The translations under genes and the position numbers were made by a program. A stretch of 64,000 nt of DNA, taken from the NCBI RefSeq assembly GCF_030733425.1, contig NZ_JASHIZ010000005.1, forward strand, positions 62,001 through 126,000, written 5' to 3'. The notes below the pieces were generated by a model. That model searched no databases. It saw nothing but the letters and a program-made list of their open reading frames with translations, and was not told where the DNA came from. This document shows, in pieces, positions 23,869 to 32,266 of this stretch. This DNA is from Roseovarius sp. MMSF_3350. GTDB lineage: Bacteria; Pseudomonadota; Alphaproteobacteria; Rhodobacterales; Rhodobacteraceae. Each line of letters begins with the position of its first letter. The first letter of the stretch is position 1.

Positions 23869-25356
23869 ATGAGAACGCGAAGCAGGCAGCCCATCCGCTG
23901 GGGTCTGGTGGCTATGGCCACTATCTGGATGATGGTTATCGTACCGCTGAGCGCGGTCGCGGCCCCTTACGCAGCACTGGTGATGGACGCACGATCCGGC
24001 GAGGTGCTCCACGCGAGCAACGCCGACACCCGCCTTCACCCGGCATCCCTGACCAAGATGATGACCCTCTACGTGGTCTTCGAGGCGGTCGAGAACGGCG
24101 AGATCACCCTCGACACACCGGTGCGCATTTCAAAACATGCGGCCTCCGAGCCGCCGTCGAAACTCGGCCTTCGGTCGGGCTCGACGATCAAACTGCGCTA
24201 TCTCATCCGCGCCGCAGCTGTGAAATCGGCCAATGACGCCGCCACCGCCCTGGGCGAGGCGATCGAGGGATCCGAGGCCGCCTTCGCCCGGCGCATGAAC
24301 CGCACCGCCAAGGCGCTCGGCATGACCCGCACCACCTTCAAGAACGCCCACGGGCTGACCGAAGAGGGCCACCTGTCGACCGCCCGCGACATGACCCTGC
24401 TGGGCCGGCACCTCTTTTACGACTACCCGGAATACTACAATCTCTTCTCCCGCGTCACCGCCGACGCGGGCCTCAAGACGGTCTATCACACCAACCGCCG
24501 CCTGCTGAGCGACTACAAGGGCGCCGACGGGATCAAGACCGGCTACACCCGTGCCGCCGGCTTCAACCTCACCGCCAGCGCCGAGCGGGGCGGCGAGCGC
24601 ATCATCGCCACCGTGTTCGGCGGCCGCTCCACGGCAACGCGCAACGCCAAGGTGGCCGAACTCCTGGATCTCGGCTTCCGCAGCGCCCCCAGCCGCGTCG
24701 CCGTGAACCGCCCGACCAAGCCTGTCTACATGGGCAAGGTCGGCCCCGGCCCGGCCGATGATGGCCATTCCGTGCCCGGCGGCGTGGGCAAGACCGTGCG
24801 CCTGGCCTCGGCCGCGGCGGTCAAGAAATCCCTCCGCCCGCAGCCGCGCCCCGGCGAGGCCATCGTGGCCAGCGCCACGCCCGATGTCGGCAACAAGCAG
24901 GATATCGAAAAGGCCCTTCTCGCCGCCGCCGAAACCATTGCCGAGGACGCCCGGCCCGCCGCGCAGGGCAGCATCGCGCCCAGCGCAAACCCCAAGGCCC
25001 GGCCCCAAGACCTCGTCCTGGCCAGCGTCGACCCCACCGCCGAGACCACGCCGAAGGCGCAAGAGCCCGCCGGCGACCCGGTGCAGAAGGTCGTCACCCG
25101 CATCTCCACCTCCGGCGGGCGTCACTGGGGCATCAACGTCGGCCGCTATCCCAGCCAGTACAGGGCCCAGAAGGTCCTGCTGAAAACCGCGCTGAACGAG
25201 ATGGAGACGCTCGACGGCTCCCTGCGCAAGGTGGTCAAGCGCTCCACCGGGTTCGATGCCAATTTCATGGGCCTCACCCGCGAAACCGCCGACCTCGCCT
25301 GCCGCCGCCTTCAGGCCAAGCAGATCACCTGCTTCATGATCGACCCCGGCGCGTAA
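23869..25356 (+). CDS. D-alanyl-D-alanine carboxypeptidase (PBP5/6, DacF type) with SPOR domain
   Basis: 495 residues. A signal peptide or anchor lies within the first 32 residues (WGLVAMATIWMMVIVPLSAVAA). All three serine-peptidase motifs are present: S60-L-T-K63, S120-A-N and K223-T-G. After the catalytic domain come a Pro/Ala-rich linker of about 130 residues and a C-terminal SPOR domain (WGINVGRYPSQYRAQKVLL), which binds denuded glycan at the division site. The enzyme trims the terminal D-Ala of peptidoglycan in the periplasm. The SPOR fusion suggests septal targeting. Followed by a strong terminator. Confidence 0.92.
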   Translation: MRTRSRQPIRWGLVAMATIWMMVIVPLSAVAAPYAALVMDARSGEVLHASNADTRLHPASLTKMMTLYVVFEAVENGEITLDTPVRISKHAASEPPSKLGLRSGSTIKLRYLIRAAAVKSANDAATALGEAIEGSEAAFARRMNRTAKALGMTRTTFKNAHGLTEEGHLSTARDMTLLGRHLFYDYPEYYNLFSRVTADAGLKTVYHTNRRLLSDYKGADGIKTGYTRAAGFNLTASAERGGERIIATVFGGRSTATRNAKVAELLDLGFRSAPSRVAVNRPTKPVYMGKVGPGPADDGHSVPGGVGKTVRLASAAAVKKSLRPQPRPGEAIVASATPDVGNKQDIEKALLAAAETIAEDARPAAQGSIAPSANPKARPQDLVLASVDPTAETTPKAQEPAGDPVQKVVTRISTSGGRHWGINVGRYPSQYRAQKVLLKTALNEMETLDGSLRKVVKRSTGFDANFMGLTRETADLACRRLQAKQITCFMIDPGA

Positions 25357-25382
25357 CCAGTACCCAAGGTCCGTAACCAAGA

Positions 25383-25414
25383 AAACGCCTGCGCCTCCTT
25401 CCGCGCAGGCGTTT
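25383..25414. terminator. intrinsic terminator after the carboxypeptidase gene
   Basis: Perfect 12-bp stem (AAACGCCTGCGC at 25383-25394, complement at 25403-25414) with an 8-base loop. The A run on the left and the T run on the right allow action in both directions, though ccoS ends about 90 bases further right. Confidence 0.8.
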
Positions 25415-25437
25415 GCCGTTGCGGGCCCCGCCCCCAG

Positions 25438-25462
25438 CTTTCACTGTTCCCAAAATACTCAA
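25438..25462 (+). repeat. dispersed TTTCACTGTTCC element, copy 3
   Basis: Begins CTTTCACTGTTCCC and ends ATACTCAA; differs from the other copies by about one base. Lies between the carboxypeptidase terminator and ccoS. Confidence 0.75.
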
Positions 25463-25505
25463 GATACCACCGACGCCACCCGGCACGCCGCTCTACAGCG
25501 ATGCA

Positions 25506-25664
25506 CTACCGCTTCGGCTTGTCGTCGTAGGTGTCGCTCAGGATGCGATGCGCATTGCCCTCTGGGTCGTCATACTGGTTGCTGCGCACCGTCCAGACAA
25601 AGAATGCCAGCCCCAGCCCGCCCAGTATCAGCGAAATCGGAATGAGATAGGCCAGAATGGTCAT
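25506..25664 (-). CDS. ccoS: cbb3 oxidase assembly protein CcoS
   Basis: 52 residues: one N-terminal transmembrane helix (MTILAYLIPISLILGGLGLA, then FFVW) and a short polar tail (NQYDDPEGNAHRIL). This is the standard CcoS pattern and size, including the D-D-P-E-G segment. Last gene of ccoGHIS; its ATG overlaps the ccoI stop (ATGA). CcoS is required for cofactor insertion into the cbb3 oxidase. Confidence 0.93.
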   Translation of the reverse strand: MTILAYLIPISLILGGLGLAFFVWTVRSNQYDDPEGNAHRILSDTYDDKPKR

Positions 25665-27856
25665 GCACGCCTCCCCGACAGCCTCAGCGCGTTCAGCGAC
25701 ACGGTAATCGAACTGGCCGACATCGCCAAGGCCGCGATCAGCGGCGTCGCCAGCCCGGCCACGGCCAGCGGCACGGCAATGACGTTATACAGCGTCGCCA
25801 GACGGAAATTCTCGGTGATCCGCCGCCGCGCCTTGCGCGCCACGACCAGCGCGTCGGCCAGCGGGCTCAGGTCCGTGCCCAACAGCACCACGTCGCTCGC
25901 CACCCGCGCGGCATCCAGCGCCGAGGCGGGCGAGATCGACACATGCGCCGCCGCCAGCGCCGCGGTGTCATTCAACCCGTCGCCCACCATCAGCACATGG
26001 GCACCCGTGTCGGACAACTCCGCCACGATCCGCGCCTTGTCCTCGGGCAGCACGCCCGCGTGCCACGCCTCGATCCCCAACCGTTCCGCCAGCGCCTTCA
26101 CCGCCGGCTCCGTGTCCCCTGACACCAGCCAGACAGCCTTGCCCGAGCGCAACAGCGCCGCCACGGCCTCTTCCGCGCCGGGCCGCAACGCATCCTCGAA
26201 AGTCAACGCCACGGGCGTCGCCTCGCCGATCTTCAGATAGGTCGCTGTACTCGCCGCAGGCTCCGCCCCGACCCAGGCCGCCCGGCCCAGCCGCACCTCC
26301 AGTCCGCCCACGCGCCCCGACACGCCATACCCCGGCACCTCGGCAATCTGCGTCACGTCCGCCGCCTTCGCCTCCGCCTCGCCCAGCGCCTTCGCAATCG
26401 CCCGCGCCAGCGGATGGGCCGAGCCGCGCGCCAGCGCCAGCGCCACGCCCCGCGCCGCATCGTCCAGCACCTCCGCGTTGGTCAGCACCGGCACACCCGC
26501 CGTCAGCGTCCCGGTCTTGTCGAACACCACCGTGTCGACCTCCGCCAGCCGCTCCAGCGCGGTCTCGTGCTTGATCAGCATTCCCTTGCGGAACAATCGC
26601 CCCGACGCCGCCGTGGTCACCGCCGGCACTGCCAGCCCCAGCGCACAGGGGCAGGTGATGATCAGCACCGCCGCCGCGATGTTCAAAGCGGTGCGCATGT
26701 CGAACGTGTAGAGAAACCAGCCGGCAAAGGCCAAACCCGACAGGATATGCACCCCCGGCGCGTAAAGCTTCGCCGCCCGGTCCGCCAGCGACGTATAGCG
26801 CGACCGCCCCGACTCAGCGATCGCCACCAGATCCGCCATCCGGTGCAGCGACGTCTCCGCCCCTACCGCGCTGGCGCGAATGCGCAACGGCCCGGTCAGG
26901 TTCACCTCGCCCGCCGACACCGCCTGTCCCGGCCCGGCAAAGACCGGCACCGTTTCCCCCGTCAACAACGACCGATCCAGCTCCGACGTGCCCTCCACGA
27001 TCTCGCCATCCACCGGCACGCGCCCCCCGGCCCGCACCAGCAGCACGTCGCCCACCGCCAGTTCCGCGATGGGCCGCTCGACCTCTTGGCCGTCCTCGAT
27101 GCGCCACGCGCGCGGCACTTCCAAGGCGGTCAGTTCCTCGGCCGCCGACCGCGCGACGGCCCGTGTCCGGTGATCCAGGTAGCGCCCCGCCAGCAGGAAG
27201 AAGACCAGCGCAATCGCCGCGTCGAAATAGGCGTGATGCCCCGACAGCGCCGTCTCCCACAGCGACGTCACCACCGCCAGCGCCACGGCCAGCGTGATCG
27301 GCACGTCCATGTTCAGCCGCCCCTGCCGCAGCGCACTCCACGCGTTGCGATAGAAGGGCACACCGCAGAAGGCGACCGCCGGCAGCGCGATGGCCGCCGA
27401 AATCCAGTGGAACAAATCCCGCGTCGCGTCATCCGCGCCGGACCAGACCGACACCGACAACAGCATCACGTTCATCATCGCGAACCCGGCCACCGCCAGC
27501 CGCATCAAGAGCTCCCGCCCGGCCTTGTCCGTCGCCGTGGCGTTCAGCGTGCCGGGGTCCAGCTCATGCGCCTCGTATCCCAGCCCTTCAACCAGGCTCA
27601 CCATCTCAACCGGCGTCACCTCGGCCTCGGCGTCGATGCTCGCCCGTTTCAGCGTCAGGTTCACCCGCGCCGAGCGCACACCGGGATGCGCGTTCAGCCC
27701 GTCCTCGATCTTCGAAATACACGCGGCACAATGGATCGTCGGCAAGGACAGCGCAATCTGCCCACCCTGGGGCGTAACCTCCACGTCCTCTGCCGCAGGG
27801 GCCGCAGCACAGGCCGGGCAGCCCATCGCCGCCTGATGCCGCATCGCCAGGGTCAC
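25661..27856 (-). CDS. ccoI: copper-translocating P1B-type ATPase CcoI/FixI
   Basis: 731 residues. N-terminal metal-binding region (GCPAC and IHCAAC), then membrane helices with the CPC copper motif (ITCPCALGLAVP), the phosphorylation site DKTGTLT and the hinge GDGLNDTAAL. Pumps copper for assembly of the CcoN binuclear centre. Its GTG start overlaps the ccoH stop (GTGA), and its stop overlaps the ccoS start, so the genes are tightly coupled. Confidence 0.94.
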   Translation of the reverse strand: MTLAMRHQAAMGCPACAAAPAAEDVEVTPQGGQIALSLPTIHCAACISKIEDGLNAHPGVRSARVNLTLKRASIDAEAEVTPVEMVSLVEGLGYEAHELDPGTLNATATDKAGRELLMRLAVAGFAMMNVMLLSVSVWSGADDATRDLFHWISAAIALPAVAFCGVPFYRNAWSALRQGRLNMDVPITLAVALAVVTSLWETALSGHHAYFDAAIALVFFLLAGRYLDHRTRAVARSAAEELTALEVPRAWRIEDGQEVERPIAELAVGDVLLVRAGGRVPVDGEIVEGTSELDRSLLTGETVPVFAGPGQAVSAGEVNLTGPLRIRASAVGAETSLHRMADLVAIAESGRSRYTSLADRAAKLYAPGVHILSGLAFAGWFLYTFDMRTALNIAAAVLIITCPCALGLAVPAVTTAASGRLFRKGMLIKHETALERLAEVDTVVFDKTGTLTAGVPVLTNAEVLDDAARGVALALARGSAHPLARAIAKALGEAEAKAADVTQIAEVPGYGVSGRVGGLEVRLGRAAWVGAEPAASTATYLKIGEATPVALTFEDALRPGAEEAVAALLRSGKAVWLVSGDTEPAVKALAERLGIEAWHAGVLPEDKARIVAELSDTGAHVLMVGDGLNDTAALAAAHVSISPASALDAARVASDVVLLGTDLSPLADALVVARKARRRITENFRLATLYNVIAVPLAVAGLATPLIAALAMSASSITVSLNALRLSGRRA

Positions 27857-28320
27857 GCGCCGCTCTCCTTGATGAGCACCACGCGCTGCTGGAACACCGT
27901 GCCGTCCTCGGCCCGGGCCTCCATCCGGATGTTCCAGTTGCCCGCGCCCAGCGGGACGGTGGCGAAATACGCCTCGCCGTCGAACCGGAACGCCGGCGTC
28001 ACGTCATCCTGCACATGGGTCGCCCGCCCCACAGTTGCGTCCAGCGCCGCCACTTCCACCGGCTGGCCGTCCGCATCGGTGATCTTCAGTTCCAGCAGGC
28101 CCGCCTTGTGCGTCGCGGCCACGCTCCAGCCCAGCGCCTCCTGCGCGTCGCGCCGGTCGTCAAAGCTCTGGCTGGCGATGTAGGAGTTCTTCGTCTCCAG
28201 CCCCGGAAAGGTCTTCACCGCCGAGAACGCCAGCACAAGGTTCACCGATATTATGATCGAAAACGCCCCGGCGAACCCGGCAAAGACGTGCCATCCCTTG
28301 AGTGTGAAATCGCGTTTCAT
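27853..28320 (-). CDS. ccoH: cbb3 oxidase maturation protein CcoH/FixH
   Basis: 155 residues: a short cytoplasmic start (MKRDFTLKGWHVFAGF), one transmembrane helix (AFSIIISVNLVLAFSA) and a periplasmic FixH domain (KNSYIASQSFDD, LGWSV, PLGAGNWNIRME). Typical length and order for FixH. The start overlaps the ccoG stop by four bases. Confidence 0.92.
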   Translation of the reverse strand: MKRDFTLKGWHVFAGFAGAFSIIISVNLVLAFSAVKTFPGLETKNSYIASQSFDDRRDAQEALGWSVAATHKAGLLELKITDADGQPVEVAALDATVGRATHVQDDVTPAFRFDGEAYFATVPLGAGNWNIRMEARAEDGTVFQQRVVLIKESGA

Positions 28321-29885
28321 TCGCCCCTCCCGTTAAAGATCGTGTCCTTGTGAGCGCGGTCCCCGTTCGAGATATCCTCGACCCACAGGCGCACGTCCGT
28401 CGCATCGCTCTGCGCCGCGTCCGATCCCGGCGGCGCGATCAGGTAGACGCGCTGCAGATAGGTCTCGTTGGCGGGCACCTCTACCGTTTCATAGGGGGTC
28501 CCTTCAAGCTGCACGCGGATCGACGGGTCCCCCTTAACGGAAATCCGCATCGGGCGGGCCTCGCCATGCTTGTTGCGCAGCCGCACCTCGTAGGTGTTGC
28601 GGATCGACCCGTCCGACAGCGTGACGAATGTGGGGTTGCGCACCGGCGCCACCGTCAGGTCGATATCCGCCCGGATGAACAGCGCAAACAGCAGCCCCGC
28701 CCCCACCAGCGACCACAGCGACGTATACATGATCGTTCTGGGTCGCAGGATATGCTTCATCACCGGCTTCGGCGCCTTGCCCTCGCGCTCGCGCACCTCG
28801 TCGGTCAGCGCCATGTAGTCGATCAGGCCGCGCGGCTTGCCGATCCTGGCCATGATGTCGTCGCACGCGTCGATGCACAGGCCACAGGTGATGCATTCCA
28901 TCTGCTGCCCGTCGCGGATGTCGATCCCCATCGGGCAGACATTCACGCAGGCCATGCAGTCGATACAGTCCCCCGGCCCCTTCGCCGCCGCCGTGGCATC
29001 GGGCACCATGTCGCTCTCGTTGTTCGGCACCGGCGTCCGGGCATAGCTGGCCCCCGTCGTCTCTCCGGCGGCGTGCGAGGCCGCCTCGGCCTTGACCGCA
29101 ACCTCGGTCTGCCGCCGCCGCACATTGCCCTTGCCGCGCGGCTCGCCGCGCCAGTAGCGGTATCCGATGGTCAGCGTATCCTCGTCCATCATCGCCGCCT
29201 GGATACGCGGCCACGGGCAGGCATAGATACAGATCTGTTCCCGCGCGAACCCGCCGAAGAAGAACGTCGTACCGGTCAGGATGGCGATGGTCGTATAGGC
29301 AATGGGATGCGCGTTCAGCGTGAAGAGGTCGCGCAACAGCGTCGGCGCATCGGTGAAATAGAACACCCAAGCCCCGCCGGTGGCCACCGCGATCAACAGC
29401 CACAGCGCCCACTTGGTCAGCCGCAGACGCACCTTGCGGGCGTCCAGTTTCTTCTGCCGATGCAGCCGCAGCCTTGCGTTGCGGTCCCCCTCGACCCAGC
29501 GCTCCACCGCGATGAACAGGTCCGTCCACACCGTCTGCGGGCAGGCATAGCCGCACCAGACCCGGCCCAACGCCGAGGTGAACAGGAACAGACCCAGCCC
29601 CGCCATCACCAGCAATCCGGCCACGAAATAGAACTCGTGCGGCCAGATCTCGATCCAGAAGAAAAAGAACCGCCGGTTCGCCATGTCCACCAGCACCGCC
29701 TGATCGGGCAACGACGGCCCCCGGTCCCAGCGGATCCAGGGCGTGACGTAATAGATCCCCAGCGTCACGATCATGATGATCCACTTGAACCGGCGGAACC
29801 AGCCGCTGACACGCTTGGGAAAGACAGGCTCGCGCGCGGCGTAAAGGCTCGGCGGCGTCCCGGAAGACTCAGGTGATGAAGTCAC
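28317..29885 (-). CDS. ccoG: cytochrome c oxidase accessory protein CcoG (FixG/RdxB-like)
   Basis: 522 residues. Several transmembrane helices in the first half, cysteine motifs WCGYACPQTVW and CIYACPWPRIQ, then a bacterioferredoxin pair (CIDCMACVNVCPMGID and CITCGLCIDACDD), and a C-terminal immunoglobulin-like domain. CcoG is a membrane Fe-S protein linked to Cu(II) reduction for cbb3 assembly. A strong FNR box lies 68 bases before the start. Confidence 0.93.
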   Translation of the reverse strand: MTSSPESSGTPPSLYAAREPVFPKRVSGWFRRFKWIIMIVTLGIYYVTPWIRWDRGPSLPDQAVLVDMANRRFFFFWIEIWPHEFYFVAGLLVMAGLGLFLFTSALGRVWCGYACPQTVWTDLFIAVERWVEGDRNARLRLHRQKKLDARKVRLRLTKWALWLLIAVATGGAWVFYFTDAPTLLRDLFTLNAHPIAYTTIAILTGTTFFFGGFAREQICIYACPWPRIQAAMMDEDTLTIGYRYWRGEPRGKGNVRRRQTEVAVKAEAASHAAGETTGASYARTPVPNNESDMVPDATAAAKGPGDCIDCMACVNVCPMGIDIRDGQQMECITCGLCIDACDDIMARIGKPRGLIDYMALTDEVREREGKAPKPVMKHILRPRTIMYTSLWSLVGAGLLFALFIRADIDLTVAPVRNPTFVTLSDGSIRNTYEVRLRNKHGEARPMRISVKGDPSIRVQLEGTPYETVEVPANETYLQRVYLIAPPGSDAAQSDATDVRLWVEDISNGDRAHKDTIFNGRGE

Positions 29886-29952
29886 GGCAGCTCTCGCTCC
29901 GATGAAGGTCTGTTGCGCGAGGTCCTTCTGCCACGGCGCGTTTTACAAAACC

Positions 29953-29966
29953 TTGACTCAGATCAA
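29953..29966 (-). promoter_or_regulatory. FNR/FnrL box before ccoG
   Basis: TTGACTCAGATCAA, matching TTGAT-N4-ATCAA at 9 of 10 fixed positions. Its centre is 74 bases before the ccoG start, leaving room for a -41.5 activated promoter. It overlaps the stop codon of the LysR gene. Confidence 0.8.
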
Positions 29967-30856
29967 CCCTTTTCGTCGCAGGGCGCTTCCTTCTGGCGCC
30001 GCAGCCACGTGACGAAGGCCCGCGCCTTCGGGCGCAAGACACCGGGCCGCGTGACGATGTGATACCCCGTCTCGCCCGCATCCCGAAAGAGCAGCCTCAG
30101 CCGCCCCGCCTCCAGCTCCGCCTCGACCGACGATCTGGCCGTGCTGATGATCCCCTGCCCGGCCCGCGCTCCGTCCAGCATCAGGTTCCCGGGCACCTGC
30201 GTCACGCTCTTGGCGCGGCCTTCCGTCACCCCGTGCTTGCGCAGCCAGTCGGTCGATTCCGAGGTGCCCAGCTCTTCCAGCCACGGATACTCCAGCAACT
30301 GCTCGGGCCGCGTGATCTCGCAATCGCCCACCAGCTTCGGCGCCGCGGTGATCACGATGTCCGACGGCACCAGCATCTCCACCTCCAGCCCCGGCCAGTT
30401 GCCATCACCAAAGCGCAGCGCAAGGTCATAGCCCCCCGGCGTCAGCTCGTGCAGCTCCGCCGACGGGTTGATCATCAGGTCCACGCCGGGATGCCGCGTC
30501 TGGAAATCCATCAGCCGTGGCATCAGCCATGTCGTGGCAAAAAGCTGCGTCGTCGACACCTGCACCGCCCGGTCCGCATCCGCACCCGTCAGCGCATCGA
30601 TGCTGCGCGCGATCGTGTCGAAGCCGGTCTTCAGCGCATCGGCCAGTTCGCGCCCCTCCGTGGTCAGCTGCAGCTTGCGACCGCTGCGATCCACCAGCGG
30701 CACGCCCATCCGCGTTTCCAGCGCCTTGACCTGCTGGCTGATCGCCGCGTGGCTGACGTTCAGCGCCGCTCCCGCCGCCTGGGCCGAGCCGGTCTCGGCA
30801 AGGGCCGCGAAAGCGCGCAAGGCCGTCAGGGGCGGGAGGGTCAGCCAATCGGTCAT
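29963..30856 (-). CDS. LysR family regulator, GcvA-like
   Basis: 297 residues. N-terminal helix-turn-helix (LTALRAFAALAETGSAQAA, VSHAAISQQVKALE), then a periplasmic-binding-like effector domain (STTQLFATTWLMPRL, LMINPSAELHEL). The pattern PPLTALRAF is typical of the GcvA group. It is divergent from a 51-codon small ORF at 30954; a perfect inverted repeat covers its own start codon. A second LysR of the same subgroup next to another small ORF is at 50701-51639. Confidence 0.88.
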   Translation of the reverse strand: MTDWLTLPPLTALRAFAALAETGSAQAAGAALNVSHAAISQQVKALETRMGVPLVDRSGRKLQLTTEGRELADALKTGFDTIARSIDALTGADADRAVQVSTTQLFATTWLMPRLMDFQTRHPGVDLMINPSAELHELTPGGYDLALRFGDGNWPGLEVEMLVPSDIVITAAPKLVGDCEITRPEQLLEYPWLEELGTSESTDWLRKHGVTEGRAKSVTQVPGNLMLDGARAGQGIISTARSSVEAELEAGRLRLLFRDAGETGYHIVTRPGVLRPKARAFVTWLRRQKEAPCDEKG

Positions 30857-30873
30857 GTAAGCCTGCCTTACAT
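30855..30873. promoter_or_regulatory. inverted repeat at the LysR start codon
   Basis: ATGTAAG (30855-30861) and CTTACAT (30867-30873) are exact complements with a 5-base spacer. Position over the start codon in a divergent region suggests autoregulation by the LysR protein. Confidence 0.45.
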
Positions 30874-30953
30874 ATCCAAATTTTTCCTGAGTCGCAACAA
30901 CGCGCTATAGGTGCCAGATTGAGGCTATCACACGAACCAGAAAGGAGAACGAC

Positions 30954-31109
30954 ATGCTGGGTATTCTTTCAGATAGCTTCCACACCGCCACCCGCCTCAA
31001 TGACACCAACGTTCGCGAGGGCCGCGGCCACTGGGCACCCAACACGCGCTTCGACAACCGCCGCGATGCCGAGCTCGAGGCGCACCGCGTCGGCCGTCTG
31101 CCGCGCTAG
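30954..31109 (+). CDS. small basic protein next to LysR gene
   Basis: 51 residues, MLGILSDSFHTATRLN at the start and an Arg-rich, His-containing tail ending HRVGRLPR. An excellent ribosome-binding site (AAAGGAGAACG) precedes the ATG. Transcribed away from the LysR gene. Resembles in size and charge the DUF1127-type small Arg-rich proteins, but I do not see the motif clearly. A similar layout (LysR divergent from a short basic ORF) occurs at 51744. Confidence 0.6.
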   Translation: MLGILSDSFHTATRLNDTNVREGRGHWAPNTRFDNRRDAELEAHRVGRLPR

Positions 31110-31268
31110 ACCAAAGCGATGTGCGACGCCCGCATCTTTCACCCCAGACCGGCCTCGTGCCTCCGGCTCCGTCACTGTCCCTGGCCCTGGCGCACACGCC
31201 GCTGGCCCTACCCCATCACCGATGTCGGCCCGCGCGCGCGTTAGGCGCGCGGGGCGTCTCCCCCGACT

Positions 31269-31312
31269 GACCCGTGGTCCCGGCCTTCTGGCCGTGCCAC
31301 GGGTCTTTTTTT
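31269..31312 (+). terminator. intrinsic terminator after the small ORF
   Basis: GACCCGTGG (31269-31277) pairs with CCACGGGTC (31297-31305), with an inner CGGCC/GGCCG hairpin, followed by seven T. Ends the small-gene transcript before the alpha/beta hydrolase gene. Confidence 0.9.
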
Positions 31313-31331
31313 CACCGACCGGATTATCGTG

Positions 31332-32150
31332 ATGACCTGGAACCTTGATCACACTGCAGACACCCCCGCCGGCACCGTCGCCTGGGGCCGCGCCGGGTCC
31401 GGCCCGCCTCTTGTGCTCGCGCATGGCTGGCCGTGGTCGTCAGTATCGTGGCACCGGATCATTCCCGCGCTGGCCCAATCGCATACCGTCCACTGGTACG
31501 ACATGCCCGGCTACGGCCGCTCCGACAAACGCGCCGATCAGCCCACCGGGCTCGACGTGCAGGGCCAGGTCTTCGCTCACATGCTGACGCACTGGGGCCT
31601 CGACCGGCCCCGCGTCGTGGCGCATGATGTCGGCGGTGCGACCAGCTTGCGCGCGCATCTGCTGCACGGGGCCGAGTTCGACCGTCTCGTGCTGATCAAC
31701 GTGGTGGCGATGCGGCCGTGGGGGTCGGATTTCTTCGACCATGTCGGCCGCCATGTCGACGCCTTCACCGACCTGCCTCCGCACATCCATCAGGCCGTCG
31801 TGCGGGCCTATATCGACGGCGCGCTGGTCACCGACCTTGCCGACGACGACACCGAGGCGCTCGTCGCCCCGTGGCTCGACGAGGCCGGACGCGCCAGTTT
31901 CTACCGCCAGTTCGCCCAGGCCGACGAGTGCTTCACCGCCGAGATCGAGCCGCATTATGGCGCCGTCCGCTGCCCGGTCACGATCCTCTGGGGAGAGGCC
32001 GATCCCTGGATCCCCCTCGCCCGGGGCCGCGCCCTGCACGCCCTGATGCCGGGGTCGGAGTTCAAGACGCTGCCGGTTGTCGGCCACCTGCCCCAGCTCG
32101 AAGCGCCCGACGCGGTGCTGCGCGCCCTGTCGGGCGTGCTCGAAAACTGA
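31332..32150 (+). CDS. alpha/beta hydrolase with Asp nucleophile (epoxide hydrolase / dehalogenase-like)
   Basis: 272 residues from ATG 31332; a GTG directly before it is an alternative start. HGWPWSS forms the oxyanion region, VVAHDVGGAT places an Asp at the nucleophile position, and WGEADPW and VVGHLPQLE supply the acid and His. An Asp nucleophile marks epoxide hydrolases and dehalogenases. The residue after it is Val, not the Trp of haloalkane dehalogenases, so epoxide hydrolase-like is the closer call. Substrate unknown. It is convergent with ccoP and separated from it by a bidirectional hairpin. Confidence 0.85.
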   Translation: MTWNLDHTADTPAGTVAWGRAGSGPPLVLAHGWPWSSVSWHRIIPALAQSHTVHWYDMPGYGRSDKRADQPTGLDVQGQVFAHMLTHWGLDRPRVVAHDVGGATSLRAHLLHGAEFDRLVLINVVAMRPWGSDFFDHVGRHVDAFTDLPPHIHQAVVRAYIDGALVTDLADDDTEALVAPWLDEAGRASFYRQFAQADECFTAEIEPHYGAVRCPVTILWGEADPWIPLARGRALHALMPGSEFKTLPVVGHLPQLEAPDAVLRALSGVLEN

Positions 32151-32160
32151 CCTGGTGAAA

Positions 32161-32211
32161 CGAAAAACACCGGCCCCTCCTGGAATGCGCGAACAGAGGG
32201 AGGGGCCGGTG
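32161..32211 (-). terminator. intrinsic terminator of the ccoNOQP operon
   Basis: Perfect 13-bp stem (32168-32180 with 32199-32211). On the minus strand the stem is followed by TTTTTCG. It lies about 55 bases after the ccoP stop. Confidence 0.85.
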
Positions 32212-32266
32212 CCGTCCCGGGGGCATTGCAATAGTGCCTCCGGGAATCTCGTGTCGGGCTGTCAGA

